Below, piece by piece: positions 7,944 through 11,122 of a stretch of DNA of 11,122 nucleotides. Within the stretch, counting starts at the first letter, position 1, and every line of letters starts with the position of its first letter. The stretch lies in assembly GCA_023411035.1 (NCBI GenBank), contig JAEYPE010000070.1:1-11122 (forward strand). The letters are read 5' to 3'. The translations under genes were made by a program, and so were the position numbers. The stretch comes from Pseudomonadota bacterium. GTDB taxonomy: Bacteria > Pseudomonadota > Alphaproteobacteria > Azospirillales > Azospirillaceae. Below the pieces are notes generated by a model. The model was not told the DNA's origin, did not search any database, and worked only from the letters and a program-made list of their open reading frames with translations.

Positions 7944-8741
7944 ATGCTGCGCGCACGGATCGTTCTCACGCTCTATATCCTGTTCCTGATGCTGCCGATC
8001 TACTGGCTCGTGAACATGAGCCTGAAGACGAACACGGAGATCGTCAGCAGCCTGACGCTGTGGCCCAACAGCCTGACCTTCGAGAATTACCGGCGGATCT
8101 TCACCGACCCGTCCTGGTATTCGGGCTATCTGAACTCGCTGCAATATGTGGTGCTGAACACGGTGCTGTCGATCGCGCTGGCCCTGCCGGCGGCCTACGC
8201 CTTCTCCCGCTACCGCTTCGTGGGCGACAAGCATCTGTTCTTCTGGCTGCTGTCCAACCGCATGGCCCCGGCGGCGGTCTTCGCGCTGCCCTTCTTCAAT
8301 CTGTACTCCGCCATCGGGCTGTTCGACACGCCGCTGGCCGTGGCGCTGGCCCACTGCCTGTTCAACGTGCCGCTGGCGGTGTGGATTCTGGAAGGCTTCA
8401 TGTCCGGGGTACCGCGGGAGATCGACGAGACCGCCTATCTCGACGGCTACAGCTTTCCGCATTTCTTCGTGAAGATCTTCACGCCGCTGGTGGCCAGCGG
8501 GATCGGGGTCACCGCCTTCTTCTGCTTCATGTTCAGTTGGGTCGAACTGCTGCTGGCGCGCACGCTGACCTCGGTGGACGCAAAGCCCATCGCGGCGACG
8601 ATGACGCGCACCGTCTCGGCGTCCGGCATGGATTGGGGGCTGCTGGCGGCGGCGGGTGTGCTGACCATCCTGCCCGGCGCGCTGGTGATCTGGTTCGTGC
8701 GCAACTACATCGCCAAGGGCTTCGCCCTGGGCCGCGTCTGA
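7944..8741 (+). CDS. glpQ: Glycerol ABC importer permease GlpQ (MalG-type)
   Basis: This second permease of 265 residues has about six membrane segments (near 6-24, 67-86, 97-118, 129-150, 182-204 and 232-252). Its EAA loop, EIDETAYLDGYSFPHFFVKI (159-178), keeps the conserved glycine and aspartate. It starts 15 nt after glpP, with AAAGGAAA upstream. As in the MalFG class, it should form a heterodimer with GlpP, each partner contacting one ATPase subunit. The name is shared with an unrelated phosphodiesterase in other bacteria. Confidence 0.93.
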   Translation: MLRARIVLTLYILFLMLPIYWLVNMSLKTNTEIVSSLTLWPNSLTFENYRRIFTDPSWYSGYLNSLQYVVLNTVLSIALALPAAYAFSRYRFVGDKHLFFWLLSNRMAPAAVFALPFFNLYSAIGLFDTPLAVALAHCLFNVPLAVWILEGFMSGVPREIDETAYLDGYSFPHFFVKIFTPLVASGIGVTAFFCFMFSWVELLLARTLTSVDAKPIAATMTRTVSASGMDWGLLAAAGVLTILPGALVIWFVRNYIAKGFALGRV

Positions 8742-8761
8742 CGGAAAGGAGGACGCTCCCC

Positions 8762-9055
8762 ATGGACAACGCGACCGAACATCTCGCCTGGATGGCCTGG
8801 ACCTGGCAGACCGGCGCCTTCTTCGCCGTCATCGCCTCGCTTCTGACCCTGCTGACGGTCCTGGCGCTCCACCGCCCGGAGGTGGCGCGGCCCGGCGTTC
8901 TGGGCATCACCACCACGCGCGGTGACCGGCTGTTCATCACGCTGCTCGGCAGCGCCTTCATCCACCTCGCCTGGCTGGGGCTGGTGGGAGAGGAGGTGCA
9001 GTACGCGACGGCGCTTTCGCTTCTCTACGCCGCGGCGGTGTTCCGCTGGGTGTGA
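8762..9055 (+). CDS. glpU: Small membrane protein GlpU (DUF2160-like)
   Basis: This 97-residue protein is dominated by hydrophobic stretches (about 15-36, 57-75 and 80-95), predicting about three membrane helices with a short charged loop (HRPEVARPG, 37-45). It has an ideal AAAGGAGGA ribosome site 8 nt before ATG 8762. By position between the second permease and the binding protein it matches GlpU of rhizobial glycerol operons, a DUF2160-type protein. It does not look like a standard ABC component; an accessory role in the importer is inferred from position and conservation. The stop is at 9053-9055. Confidence 0.85.
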   Translation: MDNATEHLAWMAWTWQTGAFFAVIASLLTLLTVLALHRPEVARPGVLGITTTRGDRLFITLLGSAFIHLAWLGLVGEEVQYATALSLLYAAAVFRWV

Positions 9056-9100
9056 CGTGTGGGTGTCACTGGTCAACAAAGGAAACGGGAGGAAACGACG

Positions 9101-10855
<1,755 letters not shown>

Positions 10856-10866
10856 CGCTAAAATAA

Positions 10867-10972
10867 CCCTCTCCCCTCTGGGGAGAGGGGAGGGTGAGGG
10901 GGATGTGCGTGGTGGTACGTCCGGCAAAAGCGCATCCCCCTAACCCCAACCCTCCCTCCAGAGGGGAGAGGG
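10867..10972. repeat. Palindromic GC-rich intergenic element between glpV and glpK
   Basis: Outer arms of 15 bp are perfect inverted copies: CCCTCTCCCCTCTGG (10867-10881) and its complement (10958-10972). Inner arms GGGGGATG (10898-10905) and CATCCCCC (10933-10940) also pair, so the whole segment can fold into one long imperfect hairpin. The left end alone can form a perfect 10-bp hairpin with a TCT loop (10867-10889). The polypurine/polypyrimidine style resembles palindromic interspersed repeats found in intergenic regions of GC-rich proteobacteria. In the transcript it could act as an attenuator or 3'-stabiliser, letting glpV be made in excess of glpK. Its right end lies only about 12 bp before the glpK ribosome site. 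Confidence 0.85.
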
Positions 10973-10995
10973 AGAAAAAAGAATGGGAGCAAGCC

Positions 10996-11122
10996 ATGCC
11001 CGAAGCCGGCCACGTCCTTGCCATCGACCAGGGCACCACCTCCACCCGCGCCATCGTCTTCGACCGGCAGGGCGTTCCCGCCGGGGTGGCCCGGCGCGAG
11101 TTCGCGCAGCACTATCCCGCCG
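10996..11122 (+). CDS. glpK: Glycerol kinase (partial, 5' end only)
   Basis: Only the first 42 codons are present before the window ends. They read MPEAGHVLAIDQGTTSTRAIVFDRQG, which contains the FGGY-kinase phosphate-binding motif DQGTTSTR typical of glycerol kinase. The enzyme uses ATP to make sn-glycerol-3-phosphate from imported glycerol, the substrate of GlpD encoded at the start of the same operon. ATG 10996 is supported by GGGAGC 6 nt upstream and by the family N-terminus; the nearby ATG at 10983 is out of frame. Placement after the importer matches the rhizobial glycerol operon. Confidence 0.93.
   Translation, partial: MPEAGHVLAIDQGTTSTRAIVFDRQGVPAGVARREFAQHYPA

Overview
The window looks like accessory-to-core chromosome of a GC-rich alphaproteobacterium. 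The long open frames, codon use and gene order (glpD, glpS, glpT, glpP, glpQ, glpU, glpV, glpK) fit a Rhodospirillales member such as Azospirillum, or a rhizobial relative. The genus is an inference from gene content, not a proven assignment.

Layout: (1) Positions 1-2321, minus strand, hold the first 773 codons of a nonribosomal peptide synthetase (NRPS). It begins directly with an adenylation domain, followed by a carrier domain and the start of a condensation domain, and runs off the left edge. (2) Positions 2322-2684 are AT-richer and non-coding. They contain a good leftward promoter candidate for the NRPS and several short inverted repeats. (3) Positions 2685-2888 encode a 67-residue, charged, DUF3008-like protein, followed by a perfect 12-bp terminator-like hairpin. 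(4) Positions 2934-3226 are a gene-poor spacer with a possible GlpR operator just before glpD. (5) From 3227 to the right edge runs a tightly packed glycerol catabolism and uptake operon on the plus strand.

The operon makes a complete pathway: an ABC importer (two ATPases GlpS and GlpT, two permeases GlpP and GlpQ, a small membrane protein GlpU, a secreted binding protein GlpV) brings glycerol in, GlpK phosphorylates it, and GlpD oxidises glycerol-3-phosphate to dihydroxyacetone phosphate at the membrane. This replaces the GlpF facilitator route of enteric bacteria; no glpF or glpR is in the window. A GC-rich palindromic repeat separates glpV from glpK.

Most interesting points: the two ATPases carry complementary defects (GlpS lacks the H-loop histidine, GlpT lacks the LSGGQ signature) that would map to the same composite ATP site, predicting an importer with one degenerate and one consensus site; and the NRPS adenylation domain lacks the aspartate that normally binds an alpha-amino group, suggesting an unusual starter substrate.
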